A stretch of DNA of 64,000 bases, taken from the NCBI RefSeq assembly GCF_014692525.1, contig NZ_JACNYL010000001.1:1240001-1304000 (forward strand). Reading direction: 5' to 3'. The stretch comes from Sphingobacterium chuzhouense (GTDB lineage Bacteria > Bacteroidota > Bacteroidia > Sphingobacteriales > Sphingobacteriaceae). The translations under genes and the position numbers were made by a program. A model generated the notes under the pieces. That model ran no database searches. It worked only from the letters and a program-made list of their open reading frames with translations, and had not been told where the DNA came from. This document shows, piece after piece, positions 1 through 9,267 of the stretch. Every line of letters starts with the position of its first letter. Position 1 is the stretch's first letter.

Positions 1-441
1 TTCATCATTACGGATACCTCCGATAGCCATTCCCAAAAAAATTATAGCAACAGGCAAAAGGAAAAAACCGACACCAATATTACCTGCTTGCAATTTTTGG
101 TTAATCACATCTAAGGTCGTATGTGCTGTACTCCACATCCATATCCCTAACAAAACAACCAGTACAATCTCCACCATAATGAAAAGCACCTGTCTTTTTC
201 TGTTTTTGTACTGAAAAATAATCAATAGCGGTATAATAGTCACGATACCTGCATAAATCGCCAATGCGATCGAAGCAGATTCACGGACAGATTCATTATT
301 GTTCGAAGAATATATTCCCGTAACATAGATTTGCTTACCAAGCCCTACCAAGTCAATAAAGCTTACAAAAGGAAAAACAAAAAGACCTAATAAAATAACA
401 GCGGCCACTAATAGCCATAATGTTTGAATACGTTGAATCAT
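1..441 (-). CDS. DUF4293 family membrane protein (3' end missing)
   Basis: Small integral membrane protein of the Bacteroidota-specific DUF4293 family; the molecular function is unknown. The first 147 codons are present without a stop, so the C-terminus lies beyond the left edge. The start ATG reads MIQRIQTLWLLVAAVILL, the usual opening of the family, and is followed by a hydrophobic helix (about residues 7-28). Further hydrophobic segments lie near residues 55-75, 85-105 and 122-142, giving a four-helix pattern. It is divergent from truA, a neighbourhood I recall as common in Sphingobacteriaceae. A TATCTTTG element at 462-469 (minus) lies about 20 nt upstream of the start. The family call rests on the N-terminal pattern and topology only. 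Confidence 0.8.
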   Translation of the reverse strand, partial: MIQRIQTLWLLVAAVILLGLFVFPFVSFIDLVGLGKQIYVTGIYSSNNNESVRESASIALAIYAGIVTIIPLLIIFQYKNRKRQVLFIMVEIVLVVLLGIWMWSTAHTTLDVINQKLQAGNIGVGFFLLPVAIIFLGMAIGGIRNDE

Positions 442-461
442 AATTAAACTTTCTTCTTTAA

Positions 462-469
462 CAAAGATA
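462..469 (-). promoter_or_regulatory. -7 element of the DUF4293 gene
   Basis: The minus strand reads TATCTTTG, an exact match to the Bacteroidota -7 consensus TAnnTTTG, about 20 nt before the start codon at 441. No convincing TTG -33 element is seen at the expected distance. Confidence 0.5.
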
Positions 470-479
470 CTTTTTTTAT

Positions 480-504
480 GTTCTTTTTTCCCGTAAAAAA
501 GAAC
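480..504. repeat. Hairpin GTTCTTTTTT / AAAAAAGAAC
   Basis: A perfect 10-bp inverted repeat with a 5-nt loop (cccgt) in the divergent DUF4293-truA spacer. With the larger dyad at 515-588 it forms a compact two-hairpin unit. It resembles dispersed intergenic repeats that I recall from Sphingobacteriaceae genomes, but copy number cannot be judged from one window. It could also act as a terminator-like structure. Confidence 0.5.
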
Positions 505-514
505 CAAAAACCTC

Positions 515-588
515 ATCGCTGCGGATATTTGAAATAATATGTCGTGCAAAGAATAGCTTTCTACAAGCTTCAAATATCCGGAGGCGAT
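515..588. repeat. Large intergenic inverted repeat (REP-like)
   Basis: ATCGC (515-519) and CGGATATTTGAA (522-533) pair with TTCAAATATCCG (569-580) and GCGAT (584-588). That makes 17 paired bases, interrupted only by a small internal loop. The 35-nt loop itself contains AAAG/CTTT. No ORF lies here. It is either a dispersed palindromic repeat or an RNA structure upstream of the truA promoter. Confidence 0.55.
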
Positions 589-631
589 ATTAAAGGTTAA
601 GGAGGGAATGTGCAAAGGGCGAGATTTTAAT

Positions 632-639
632 TAACTTTG
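632..639 (+). promoter_or_regulatory. -7 element of truA
   Basis: TAACTTTG matches the TAnnTTTG consensus. Transcription would begin about 5-8 nt downstream, near 645, so the mRNA has almost no leader. This affects the choice of the truA start: a near-leaderless GTG at 644, or a TTG at 656. Confidence 0.5.
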
Positions 640-643
640 CCAA

Positions 644-1411
644 GTGGAACATACATTGCAACGTTTTTTTCTAGAAATTGCATATGACGGTACGGCTTAT
701 CATGGTTGGCAGGTGCAGGAAAATGCTGTTTCTGTCCAGCAAAAACTGAACGAAGCTCTTCATAAAATCTTGCGTTGTCCGATAGAAACCATCGGTGCGG
801 GCAGGACAGACACTGGGGTACACGCGAAACAATTGTTTGTTCATTTAGACGTCCCAACAGATAAGATACCAGACGAAAGTCGTTTTCTGCACTCGCTAAA
901 TGCGCTGCTTCCTTACGACATCGCGGTATACCGTATTATCCCCGTAGACCAAGATGCGCATGCCCGTTTTGATGCTACGGAAAGAGCGTATGAATATCAC
1001 GTCCATCTTCGTAAAGACCCCTTTAAAATACACAAGTCCTGGCAACTAAGAGACCTCCCTGATATCGTTCTAATGAATGAAGCCGCGACATTTCTAATTG
1101 GCACACAGGATTTCGGATGTTTTTCAAAAAGTCATACGCAAGTCTACACCAATATATGCTCTATAACTCGGGCATACTGGCAAGAAACAAATGAGGGACT
1201 TGTTTTTCACATTACCGCCAACCGATTTTTACGGAACATGGTTCGGGCGATTGTGGGAACCTTATTGGATATCGGGTTAAAGAAGAAAGCCCCGGAGTCT
1301 ATAAGGGACATCATAAATAGCAAAGACCGAGCTAAAGCGGGCACTTCGGTACCTGCCCACGGTCTGTACTTAACAAAAGTTGTTTATCCTTACATTGACA
1401 CAGCATTTTGA
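644..1411 (+). CDS. truA: tRNA pseudouridine(38-40) synthase TruA
   Basis: Isomerises uridines 38-40 in the anticodon arm of many tRNAs to pseudouridine. The 255-aa length is normal. The family core is clear: AYDGTAYHGWQ near residues 13-23, then GAGRTDTGVHA at 51-61 with catalytic Asp56, and RFLRNMVR in the C-terminal half. The frame opens with GTG at 644; TTG at 656 gives MQRFFLEIAYDG, closer to typical TruA N-termini, and the -7 box at 632-639 leaves room for either. The stop codon overlaps the TTG start of the next gene, so the two are probably translationally coupled. Confidence 0.95.
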   Translation: MEHTLQRFFLEIAYDGTAYHGWQVQENAVSVQQKLNEALHKILRCPIETIGAGRTDTGVHAKQLFVHLDVPTDKIPDESRFLHSLNALLPYDIAVYRIIPVDQDAHARFDATERAYEYHVHLRKDPFKIHKSWQLRDLPDIVLMNEAATFLIGTQDFGCFSKSHTQVYTNICSITRAYWQETNEGLVFHITANRFLRNMVRAIVGTLLDIGLKKKAPESIRDIINSKDRAKAGTSVPAHGLYLTKVVYPYIDTAF

Positions 1412-3174
1412 GCGAACAAAAAATAACAGGTAAAACCTACGATACCAAACTCCTTCGGAGAATGGCTCGCTATATGGGACCCTATAAAGGTATATTCTGG
1501 GCCTCCGTTATATTAACCATTCTATTGGCGGCGGTAGCCCCTGCGCTTCCGATGCTTGTAGAATACACGCTGGATAAATATATCTTAAAGGCTGATGCTT
1601 CGGGGCTTACCTGGATGCTTATTGCCATGATAGCGCTGCTCATCGTACAGACGATCATTCGGTACTACCATACATTGACAACGAACGTGCTTGGACAGAA
1701 TGTTATCCGTGATATTCGGATACAAGTATTTAACCATATCATCAATCTAAGATTAAAATATTTTGATAACACGGCTATTGGCAAACTGATTACACGTACG
1801 ATCTCCGATTTAGAGACGATATCTAATATCTTCTCCCAAGGACTGATCCAAATTATCGGTGATTTGCTACAGCTTTTCGTCATCTTCGGGGTTATGTTTT
1901 ATACGGATTGGCAATTGACCCTTATCGTGCTGATTCCTATGCCGATCTTAATATGGGCCACCTACATTTTTAAGGAATCGATGAAATCGGCCTTCGTAGA
2001 TGTACGGACTTGGGTATCCAACCTCAATACCTTCTTACAGGAACATATCAGCGGCATGGCTATTATCCAGTATTTCGCGCGGGAAAAGCAGGAAATGGAG
2101 AAGTTTAAAAACGCTAATAGCAAACATCGGGACGCGCACATCCGAGCCAATTGGTATTTTTCTATCTTTTTCCCCGTTCTGGAAATTATTCTCGCCATTG
2201 CGATTGGTCTTTTGGTATGGTATGGCTCGAAACAGATTCTTGCCAATACAATCTCTCCCGGGGTCGTCGTCGCGTTTCTAATGTACATCAACATGATTTT
2301 CCGTCCCATCCGCGAGTTGATAGATAAATTTAACACCCTACAAATGGGAATGGTGTCTGCAGAACGGGTATTCGATGTGTTGGACACGAAAGAATTTACG
2401 CCCGATAACGGAACGTTCTCACCGGATCGCATGGTGGGGAAAATCGAGTTTGAGCATGTGTGGTTTGCTTATAACGATGAAAAGTGGGTATTGAAAAACG
2501 TTAGCTTCCATGTTAAGCCCGGGGAAACACTAGCTTTAGTGGGTGCTACAGGTGCTGGAAAGTCATCTACTATTAATATACTTAGCCGTTTTTATGAAAT
2601 ACAGCAAGGTCGTATTTTATTAGATGGTAAAGATATACGGCAATATAAACTTCATTCGCTCCGTCAGCATATAGCCACAGTATTACAAGATGTTTTCCTA
2701 TTTTCCGACACCATTTTCAATAACATTACCCTGTATAATCCGGCTATTACCGAGGAAGAAGTTATAGAGGCTGCTAAAAAAGTAGGAGCATACGACTTTA
2801 TCATGCGGTTGCCGGGGGGATTCGACTATCAAGTACAAGAGCGGGGTGCCACACTGTCTTCTGGCCAGGCACAATTAATTTCCTTTATCCGAGCATTGGT
2901 ACACGATCCTGCCATATTGGTACTGGATGAAGCTACGTCGTCCATAGATACGGAGACTGAACTACTCATCCAGACTGCTATTGAAAATATGATGGTCGGC
3001 AGGACCGCTATCGTTATTGCACACCGCCTATCTACTATTCAAAAAGCAGATAAAATTATCGTATTCGATAAAGGAGAGATCAAGGAAATTGGTACGCATA
3101 GGGAACTCCTCACCATCGAAGATGGTTATTATAAAAAGCTTTACGACTTACAATTTAATTCGCTGGGGATATAA
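1408..3174 (+). CDS. ABC exporter, fused permease and ATPase (MsbA/LmrA type)
   Basis: Half-transporter of 588 aa that would work as a homodimer in the inner membrane, exporting a lipid or hydrophobic compound; the substrate cannot be read from sequence. An N-terminal six-helix transmembrane domain (about residues 25-320) precedes an ATPase domain (about 345-580). Walker A is GATGAGKSS near 379-387 and Walker B is ILVLDEATSS near 504-513. The signature is LSSGQ instead of canonical LSGGQ. The H-loop lies in IVIAHRLSTI. The start is a TTG overlapping the truA stop (TTGA). The gene ends just before a strong bidirectional terminator. Confidence 0.92.
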   Translation: MSEQKITGKTYDTKLLRRMARYMGPYKGIFWASVILTILLAAVAPALPMLVEYTLDKYILKADASGLTWMLIAMIALLIVQTIIRYYHTLTTNVLGQNVIRDIRIQVFNHIINLRLKYFDNTAIGKLITRTISDLETISNIFSQGLIQIIGDLLQLFVIFGVMFYTDWQLTLIVLIPMPILIWATYIFKESMKSAFVDVRTWVSNLNTFLQEHISGMAIIQYFAREKQEMEKFKNANSKHRDAHIRANWYFSIFFPVLEIILAIAIGLLVWYGSKQILANTISPGVVVAFLMYINMIFRPIRELIDKFNTLQMGMVSAERVFDVLDTKEFTPDNGTFSPDRMVGKIEFEHVWFAYNDEKWVLKNVSFHVKPGETLALVGATGAGKSSTINILSRFYEIQQGRILLDGKDIRQYKLHSLRQHIATVLQDVFLFSDTIFNNITLYNPAITEEEVIEAAKKVGAYDFIMRLPGGFDYQVQERGATLSSGQAQLISFIRALVHDPAILVLDEATSSIDTETELLIQTAIENMMVGRTAIVIAHRLSTIQKADKIIVFDKGEIKEIGTHRELLTIEDGYYKKLYDLQFNSLGI

Positions 3175-3209
3175 AAAAAGCAACCGTGCAGATGACGGTT
3201 GCTTTTTTT
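3173..3209. terminator. Bidirectional intrinsic terminator
   Basis: GCAACCGT (3180-3187), a 7-nt loop and ACGGTTGC (3195-3202) are flanked by A7 on the left and T7 on the right, so the element terminates from both sides. It lies between the convergent ABC exporter and M3 peptidase genes. Confidence 0.93.
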
Positions 3210-3235
3210 ATATCGATACCGCACTTAGCGATATA

Positions 3236-5353
3236 CTAGTTCAATCCACGTTTTTTCATTAGGTGAACCGGATCCGGATCTTTTCCTCTAAATTGTCTGT
3301 ACATTTCAGCAGGATTACCTGTACCCCCTTTTTCCAAGATATTCTCACGGAAAGAAGTTGCGGTAGCCTGATCGAAAAGGTCTTTCTCTTTGAACGCTGC
3401 GAAAGCATCGGAGTCCAATACTTCTGCCCAAATATACGCATAGTAACCTGCCGAATATCCGCCAGAGAAGATATGTTGGAAATAGGTACTTCTGTAACGC
3501 GGAATGATGGCATCAATTAAGCCAATTTTCTGCATACCGGCCGCTTCAAATGCATTTACATCACCCTCGATAGGTTTCGTTGTTGCATGATAATCCAAAT
3601 CCAACAAAGAAGCTGCCACATACTCCACGGTTGCAAACCCTTGGTCAAACGTTCCGGCTTGTTCCATTTTTTCAATCAACGTATCTGGAATAGCTTCACC
3701 CGTTTGGTAATGTTTTGCATACGTTTTCAATACTGCGGGATCAGCCGCCCAATTTTCCATGACCTGCGACGGTAACTCCACGAAATCGCGCGATACAGCG
3801 GTACCGGCTAAACTACGGTACTTTACGTTCGATAACAAACCATGCAACGCATGTCCAAACTCATGGAATAACGTAGTCGCTTCATCAAATGTCAATAGTG
3901 CAGGCTCATCTCCCACCGGTTTTGTAAAGTTGCATACAATAGAGATAACGGGTGCTACACGCTCGCCTTCTTTTGTACTTTGTGAGCGGTAAGACGTCAT
4001 CCAAGCGCCACCTCTTTTGGATTCTCTCGGGAAGAAATCGGCATAAAGCAGCCCTAAATGTTCGCCATCTCTATCTTTTACTTCATACACTTCTACTTCT
4101 GCATGGTAAGTTGGCACATTGCTCAATGCGACGAAACTCAAACCATATAATTTATTGGCTGTATCGAAAGCACCTTGTCTTACTGCTGCCAAACTAAAAT
4201 ACGGCTTGATCTCTTCTTCGTTCAAGGCATATTTTGCTTTACGGATTTTCTCTTGGTAATATCTCCAATCATACGGCGCTACCTGAAAATCTCCTCCGGC
4301 AGCTTCGATTTCTTTTTGAATGTCTGCCGCTTCAACCTTTGCTTTTTCTAATGCAGGTTTCCATATTTTATTTAATAAAGCATAAACATTGGTTGGGTTT
4401 TCCGCCATCGCCTCTTCCAGAACGTAGGCAGCATGTGAATCATATCCCAATAATTTCGCTTTTTCTAAACGAAGATTTGCCGTTTTAAGCAAGATCTCTT
4501 TATTATCGTTGTTGTTGCCATTGTTTCCACGCATTTGGTAAGCGTTCCAAATTTCCTTCCGCAACTCCCGATTATCAGCATACTGTAAGAACGGCATTAC
4601 AGAAGGATTCTGGAGCGTGAATACCCATTTCCCCTCCTTATCTTTTGCCTTAGCCGCGTCAGCGGCGGCTTGTTTTAGAGCCGCAGGAAGCCCCGCTAGA
4701 TCATCTTCATTATCGACAACCAATTCGTAGGCATTTGTTTCCGCTAACAGATTTTGTCCGAAATCATTCGTCAACACGGACAATTCGGAATTGATCTTTT
4801 TCAACTTCTCCTTATCACTTTCAGAAAGATTTGCACCGGCGCGGATAAACCCTTTATAAGTTTCTTCCAATAATTTGGCATCTTCGGCATCCAACGTCAA
4901 AGAAGCACGATTATCATATACCGTTTTTACACGTGCAAACAACTTCTCATTCAAGGAAATTTCATCGCCGTGTGCCGACAATACAGGCGCCATATCTTTG
5001 GCTATCGCTTGAATAGAATCATTTGTATTCGCTGAATTAAGGTTAAAGAATACACGTGAGATATTTCCTAACGTGCTTCCAGCATTCTCCAGTGCTACGA
5101 TTGTGTTTTCAAAAGTAGGATCTTGTGAATCGTTGACGATAACATCGATTTCTTGATTGTGCTGCGCTAAGGCTGCTTTGAATGCGGGACGGAAATGTTC
5201 ATCCTTAATTTTGTCGAATGGTGGTACTTGAAACGGCGTGTCGTAAGTCAATAGCAACGGGTTATTTTCGTCTTGCGTGTTATCTGCCTCTTGACAGCCT
5301 ACAACTACTGTTGCAACGACTATACAAAATGGTAAGAACTTTAATTTATTCAT
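3236..5353 (-). CDS. M3 family zinc metallopeptidase, lipoprotein (Dcp/oligopeptidase type)
   Basis: Zinc peptidase of family M3 (peptidyl-dipeptidase Dcp / oligopeptidase A), degrading short peptides. The 705-aa length is typical. The catalytic motif HEFGH is at residues 497-501, with His497 and His501 binding zinc and Glu498 as base. The N-terminus is an SPII signal with VVVGC at the lipobox, so the mature enzyme is a lipoprotein facing the periplasm or surface, unlike the cytosolic E. coli enzymes. It is transcribed divergently from uvrA from a near-perfect promoter at 5376-5405 and faces the terminator at 3173-3209. Confidence 0.93.
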   Translation of the reverse strand: MNKLKFLPFCIVVATVVVGCQEADNTQDENNPLLLTYDTPFQVPPFDKIKDEHFRPAFKAALAQHNQEIDVIVNDSQDPTFENTIVALENAGSTLGNISRVFFNLNSANTNDSIQAIAKDMAPVLSAHGDEISLNEKLFARVKTVYDNRASLTLDAEDAKLLEETYKGFIRAGANLSESDKEKLKKINSELSVLTNDFGQNLLAETNAYELVVDNEDDLAGLPAALKQAAADAAKAKDKEGKWVFTLQNPSVMPFLQYADNRELRKEIWNAYQMRGNNGNNNDNKEILLKTANLRLEKAKLLGYDSHAAYVLEEAMAENPTNVYALLNKIWKPALEKAKVEAADIQKEIEAAGGDFQVAPYDWRYYQEKIRKAKYALNEEEIKPYFSLAAVRQGAFDTANKLYGLSFVALSNVPTYHAEVEVYEVKDRDGEHLGLLYADFFPRESKRGGAWMTSYRSQSTKEGERVAPVISIVCNFTKPVGDEPALLTFDEATTLFHEFGHALHGLLSNVKYRSLAGTAVSRDFVELPSQVMENWAADPAVLKTYAKHYQTGEAIPDTLIEKMEQAGTFDQGFATVEYVAASLLDLDYHATTKPIEGDVNAFEAAGMQKIGLIDAIIPRYRSTYFQHIFSGGYSAGYYAYIWAEVLDSDAFAAFKEKDLFDQATATSFRENILEKGGTGNPAEMYRQFRGKDPDPVHLMKKRGLN

Positions 5354-5375
5354 TCGTTGTTGTTTAGTTTTTTGG

Positions 5376-5405
5376 CAAAGATAAGGATTATGAATTAGAG
5401 TCCAA
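5376..5405 (-). promoter_or_regulatory. Consensus promoter of the M3 peptidase gene
   Basis: The minus strand reads TTG (5405-5403), 19 nt, then TATCTTTG (5383-5376). This is an exact match to the Bacteroidota consensus TTG-N19-TAnnTTTG. Initiation about 7 nt downstream gives a leader of roughly 15-20 nt before the ATG at 5353. Confidence 0.75.
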
Positions 5406-5414
5406 CAAAATCCT

Positions 5415-5422
5415 TACCTTTG
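5415..5422 (+). promoter_or_regulatory. -7 element of uvrA
   Basis: TACCTTTG matches TAnnTTTG. It ends 6 nt before the ATG at 5429, so the transcript would start at or next to the start codon, giving a leaderless or near-leaderless uvrA mRNA. The in-frame upstream TTG at 5420 lies inside the box and is therefore an unlikely start. Confidence 0.6.
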
Positions 5423-5428
5423 TGGGTT

Positions 5429-8239
5429 ATGTCAAAAAAATCGGAACAAAACGCGAAGTCGTTTATCCAAATAAAGGGTGCGCGGGTCAACAATCTGAAA
5501 AACATCGATGTCGATATCCCTAAAAATAAGCTAGTTGTCATTACGGGAATGTCGGGTTCTGGGAAATCTTCCCTTGCTTTCGACACCCTTTATGCAGAGG
5601 GACAGCGACGTTACGTAGAAAGCCTATCTTCCTATGCGCGGCAATTTATGGGGCGTATGCATAAACCGGAAGTAGATTATATTAAAGGGATCGCTCCGGC
5701 GATTGCCATCGAACAAAAGGTAATTACTTCCAATCCACGCTCTACCGTGGGTACGTCTACGGAGATATATGATTATCTTAAACTTCTTTATGCGCGGATT
5801 GGCAAGACCTTTTCTCCAATTTCGGGCAAGCAGGTTACAAAAGATACCATATCGTCTATTATCGATGAGTTGATGACGTATCCAGAAGATACCACGATTA
5901 CTATTTTTGCGGAACTTATACCTATCAATCAGCGAAAATTAAAAGAAGAGTTATCGTTACTGCTCCAAAAGGGATTTGTTCGGGTGTTTTTTGAGGAAAA
6001 GATACAGAAGATAGAAAGTATTATCGAAGATACAACGATACAAAATAAAGACTTCAAGGCTGGAGAAGTACAGATTGTCGTTGACCGTATCCGATTGGAT
6101 AAACAAGACGAAACAAACAGTCGTATTGCCGACTCGTTACAGACTGCTTTTTTTGAAGGGAAAGGCGAATGTTATGTCGACATCGATGGCGATAGAAAGC
6201 ATTACTCCGACAAATTTGAACTGGACGGTATCCTATTCGAAGAACCGACACCAAACTTCTTTAGCTTCAACAACCCTTATGGTGCCTGCAAACGTTGTGA
6301 GGGATATGGTAAGGTTATCGGTATAGACGCAGATTTAGTCGTTCCGGATAAAAGCCGTTCGGTATATGATGGTGCTATTGCGCCGTGGCGAGGGGAGAAA
6401 ATGGGTGAATGGCTAAATCGCTTGGTACGCAATGCACTCAAGTTTGATTTCCCCATACACCGCGCTTATGGTGACCTCACACCTGCCCAGCAGGAATTAT
6501 TGTGGACAGGGAATAAATATTTCGGTGGATTGAACCAATTTTTTGAGGAGCTGGAACAACAGACTTACAAAATACAATATCGGGTCATGTTATCCCGTTA
6601 TCGTGGAAAAACAGATTGTCCTGATTGTAAAGGATCACGTTTACGTAAGGATGCTACTTATGTCAAAATCGCTGGCAAATCCATTACCGATGTTGTTTTA
6701 TTACCGTTAGAAGAAGCCCTGCAATTCTTTAAAGAACTTAAATTAACGGAACACGAACAACTCATCGCAAAGAGATTGCTTGCTGAGATCGTCAACCGGC
6801 TTCAATTCTTGTGTGATGTGGGCTTAAGCTATCTCACCCTAAACCGTTTGAGCAACACGCTTTCGGGAGGAGAATCGCAGCGCATTAATTTGGCCACATC
6901 GTTGGGCAGCTCATTGGTTGGTTCTATTTATGTATTGGACGAGCCCAGTATCGGTCTACATCCTCGCGACACGCAGCGGCTGATTGGTGTATTGAAATCG
7001 CTCCGTGATGTCGGTAATACCGTTATCGTGGTGGAGCACGAACAAGAGATGATGGAAGCTGCCGATTATCTTATCGATATTGGCCCAGAAGCGGGAATAA
7101 ATGGTGGTCAACTTGTTTTCGCCGGAACTTATCCGGAAATTCTTCAGGATAAAGACAGCTTAACAGGACAATACCTAAACGGCCAATTAACTATTCCCAC
7201 ACCTCAAACACGACGCAAATGGCGTGATTCCATTATCATCAAAGGAGCGCGGGAAAACAATCTGAAAGGAATCGATGTAACCTTTCCGTTAAATGTATTT
7301 ACCGTCGTCACGGGTGTGTCCGGCTCGGGGAAAACATCCCTTATCAAGCGTATTCTATACCCTGCCTTACAAAAAGCCATCGGTAATTACAGCGGCGAAC
7401 AAACCGGTATATTCGATTCGCTCGAAGGGGATATCACCAGCATTGAACAAATCGAAATGATCGACCAAAACCCGATTGGTAGATCCTCACGTTCCAACCC
7501 CGTAACGTATGTGAAAGGCTGGGATGAAGTTAGATCAGTTTACGCTAATTTGCCTGCGGCGAAGGCATCCGGGCTAAAACCTGCTGCTTTTTCGTTCAAC
7601 GTGGAAGGAGGCCGTTGTGATGTCTGCCAAGGAGATGGCGAGGTCAAGATCGAGATGCAATTTATGGCCGACATCGTACTCCCGTGTGAGGCTTGTGGCG
7701 GTAAGCGGTTCAAGCAATATGTATTGGACGTGGAATACAAAGGTAAATCAGTAGCTGACGTATTAGACCTCAGTGTGGACGAAGCTATGGAATTCTTTAG
7801 CGACGTACCTAAAGTCATCGCTAAAATCAAACCTTTACAGGACGTAGGATTGGGCTACGTGAAACTTGGTCAGCCATCGAGTACTTTGTCGGGCGGTGAA
7901 GCGCAACGTATCAAGCTCGCTTCTTTTTTAATCAAAGGGAACAACAGCAAAAAGACGCTTTTCATTTTCGACGAACCGACAACCGGTTTGCATTTCCACG
8001 ATATCCACAAACTTCTTAAAGCATTTGATGCACTGATTGCACTAGGCAACAGTATTCTGGTCATTGAACACAATATGGAGATGATAAAAACGGCCGATTG
8101 GGTTATCGATATCGGACCAGAAGGCGGAAATAAAGGAGGAGAAATCGTTTTTGAAGGCACACCGGAAGATTTGGCAGAATGTAACGAATCTTATACTGGG
8201 AAGTATCTAAAAAATCACCTCATTTTCAAAGAGGTATAA
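5429..8239 (+). CDS. uvrA: Excinuclease ABC subunit UvrA
   Basis: DNA damage-recognition ATPase of nucleotide excision repair, working with UvrB and UvrC; 936 aa, normal length. There are two ABC modules: the first Walker A GMSGSGKS at residues 40-47, the second GVSGSGKT near 629-636, and two LSGGE signatures ([20 protein letters not shown]). Zinc modules show CPDCKGSR and, in the second half, CDVCQGDG...CEACGG. ATG 5429 is chosen over TTG 5420 because the latter sits in the -7 element. The last 39 nt before the final codons are repeated exactly at 37300-37338. The present C-terminus ...NHLIFKEV differs from that encoded by the distant copy (...NHLPLSTLSK), so the tail may have been replaced when the adjacent island arrived. 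Confidence 0.97.
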   Translation: MSKKSEQNAKSFIQIKGARVNNLKNIDVDIPKNKLVVITGMSGSGKSSLAFDTLYAEGQRRYVESLSSYARQFMGRMHKPEVDYIKGIAPAIAIEQKVITSNPRSTVGTSTEIYDYLKLLYARIGKTFSPISGKQVTKDTISSIIDELMTYPEDTTITIFAELIPINQRKLKEELSLLLQKGFVRVFFEEKIQKIESIIEDTTIQNKDFKAGEVQIVVDRIRLDKQDETNSRIADSLQTAFFEGKGECYVDIDGDRKHYSDKFELDGILFEEPTPNFFSFNNPYGACKRCEGYGKVIGIDADLVVPDKSRSVYDGAIAPWRGEKMGEWLNRLVRNALKFDFPIHRAYGDLTPAQQELLWTGNKYFGGLNQFFEELEQQTYKIQYRVMLSRYRGKTDCPDCKGSRLRKDATYVKIAGKSITDVVLLPLEEALQFFKELKLTEHEQLIAKRLLAEIVNRLQFLCDVGLSYLTLNRLSNTLSGGESQRINLATSLGSSLVGSIYVLDEPSIGLHPRDTQRLIGVLKSLRDVGNTVIVVEHEQEMMEAADYLIDIGPEAGINGGQLVFAGTYPEILQDKDSLTGQYLNGQLTIPTPQTRRKWRDSIIIKGARENNLKGIDVTFPLNVFTVVTGVSGSGKTSLIKRILYPALQKAIGNYSGEQTGIFDSLEGDITSIEQIEMIDQNPIGRSSRSNPVTYVKGWDEVRSVYANLPAAKASGLKPAAFSFNVEGGRCDVCQGDGEVKIEMQFMADIVLPCEACGGKRFKQYVLDVEYKGKSVADVLDLSVDEAMEFFSDVPKVIAKIKPLQDVGLGYVKLGQPSSTLSGGEAQRIKLASFLIKGNNSKKTLFIFDEPTTGLHFHDIHKLLKAFDALIALGNSILVIEHNMEMIKTADWVIDIGPEGGNKGGEIVFEGTPEDLAECNESYTGKYLKNHLIFKEV
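8179..8217 (+). repeat. Left copy of a 39-bp direct repeat (uvrA 3' end)
   Basis: This 39-bp stretch inside the uvrA 3' end is identical to 37300-37338. Flanking bases differ on both sides of both copies. The copies are 29,121 bp apart and in the same orientation, bracketing the catabolic island. The arrangement resembles an attL/attR pair or the footprint of a recombination event at the end of a conserved gene. Confidence 0.9.
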
Positions 8240-8353
8240 GGGGTAGAAGTTTGCACAAGCCTTACAATTCATAAGAAAATTTTATTAACTTTAGACTATT
8301 GAACCGATATCCAGACGGTATCAATACAAAAAGTATCCGTATAAATTTTGATT

Positions 8354-9262
8354 ATGAAAGCAAACTACAAGCCTATTCCATTTGATGAATCGAATTTGTT
8401 GAATGTTGACTTTCAAGAAAGCCAAAAGGACTTCGACTACCCTTGGCATTATCATCAGGAATATGAACTAACTTATATCCCTTATGGACAGGGGCTGAGA
8501 TATGTAGGCAATAGCGTAGAAAACTATTTTAACGATGACCTTGTTTTACTGGGTTCTAATTTGCCTCATTGCTGGATCGATGAAACACATCCGAAGGAAA
8601 GTTCTCCGAATGCCGTTGTCATTTATCTAAAAGAAAATGTTATGGATGAAACGTGGATGCAGAGCCATGAGTTTAGCGGCATCAGAAACTTATTACGATC
8701 TTCTAACAGAGGTATTAAATTTAACCCATCTATAGCAAAGAAACTTAAAGAAAAATACCTTGAATTGAATAATTTGCGTCCGCTAGAAAAACTCATCCAA
8801 TTACTACAAATTTTAGACGAGTTAAGCCAATCTACAGAATATAGCTTCTTATGTGAAAACGATTTTTCCTACGAATTGAACAGCCACAGCAGTAACCGCA
8901 TTAACGCTATTTATAGATATATACACCTGCACTATCGTGAAAAAATATGTCTTGATGACATTGCTGCCGAGGTGTATATGAGCCCAAAATATTTTTCTAG
9001 GTTTTTCAGTAAAGTGATGAAGAAACCTTTTTTCGAGTTTCTAAATGAATATAGAATCAGCAAAGCTTGCAAGCTCCTTGTGGAGACCGATAAGCAAATT
9101 AGTGATATTTGTTATGATTCCGGTTTCGAAAGTATCCCATTTTTTTATCGGCAATTTAAAAAGTTTAAGAAGTGCCAACCCAAACAGTATCGTTTATCTT
9201 ATTTAAAGGCTCTTTCGAGCAATTCTCTTGGTGCCCATCCAGATGAAGACCAAGAGAATTGA
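8354..9262 (+). CDS. AraC family transcriptional regulator
   Basis: DNA-binding regulator of 302 aa. The N-terminal half is a cupin-like sensing domain (YPWHYHQEYELTYI near residues 25-38). The C-terminal ~100 residues hold two helix-turn-helix motifs, including DDIAAEVYMSPKYFSRFFSK and ISDICYDSGFESIPFFYRQFKK, the AraC/XylS signature. ATG 8354 is preferred over the in-frame TTG 8348. It is the first gene inside the 39-bp repeat boundary and the only transcription factor of the island, pointing away from the uvrA side and convergent with the long minus-strand operon, so it is the natural candidate for its control. Its last codons and stop form one arm of a 13-bp hairpin. Confidence 0.92.
   Translation: MKANYKPIPFDESNLLNVDFQESQKDFDYPWHYHQEYELTYIPYGQGLRYVGNSVENYFNDDLVLLGSNLPHCWIDETHPKESSPNAVVIYLKENVMDETWMQSHEFSGIRNLLRSSNRGIKFNPSIAKKLKEKYLELNNLRPLEKLIQLLQILDELSQSTEYSFLCENDFSYELNSHSSNRINAIYRYIHLHYREKICLDDIAAEVYMSPKYFSRFFSKVMKKPFFEFLNEYRISKACKLLVETDKQISDICYDSGFESIPFFYRQFKKFKKCQPKQYRLSYLKALSSNSLGAHPDEDQEN
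9220..9261. terminator. Hairpin over the AraC stop codon, probable terminator
   Basis: CAATTCTCTTGGT (9220-9232) and ACCAAGAGAATTG (9249-9261) form a perfect 13-bp stem with a 16-nt loop. The dyad spans the last codons and stop codon of the AraC gene and sits between convergent genes. There is no U-tract, so it may stabilise or separate the 3' ends rather than act as a classical intrinsic terminator. Confidence 0.6.
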
Positions 9263-9267
9263 TAGTA

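Noticed and set aside
1962..2432. 156-codon ORF antisense to the ABC exporter
   Set aside because: It lies wholly inside a well-supported gene on the other strand and has no family features.
8301..8325. GATAT...GGTATC imperfect dyad upstream of the AraC gene
   Set aside because: The arms are short and mismatched; too weak to call an operator without comparison.
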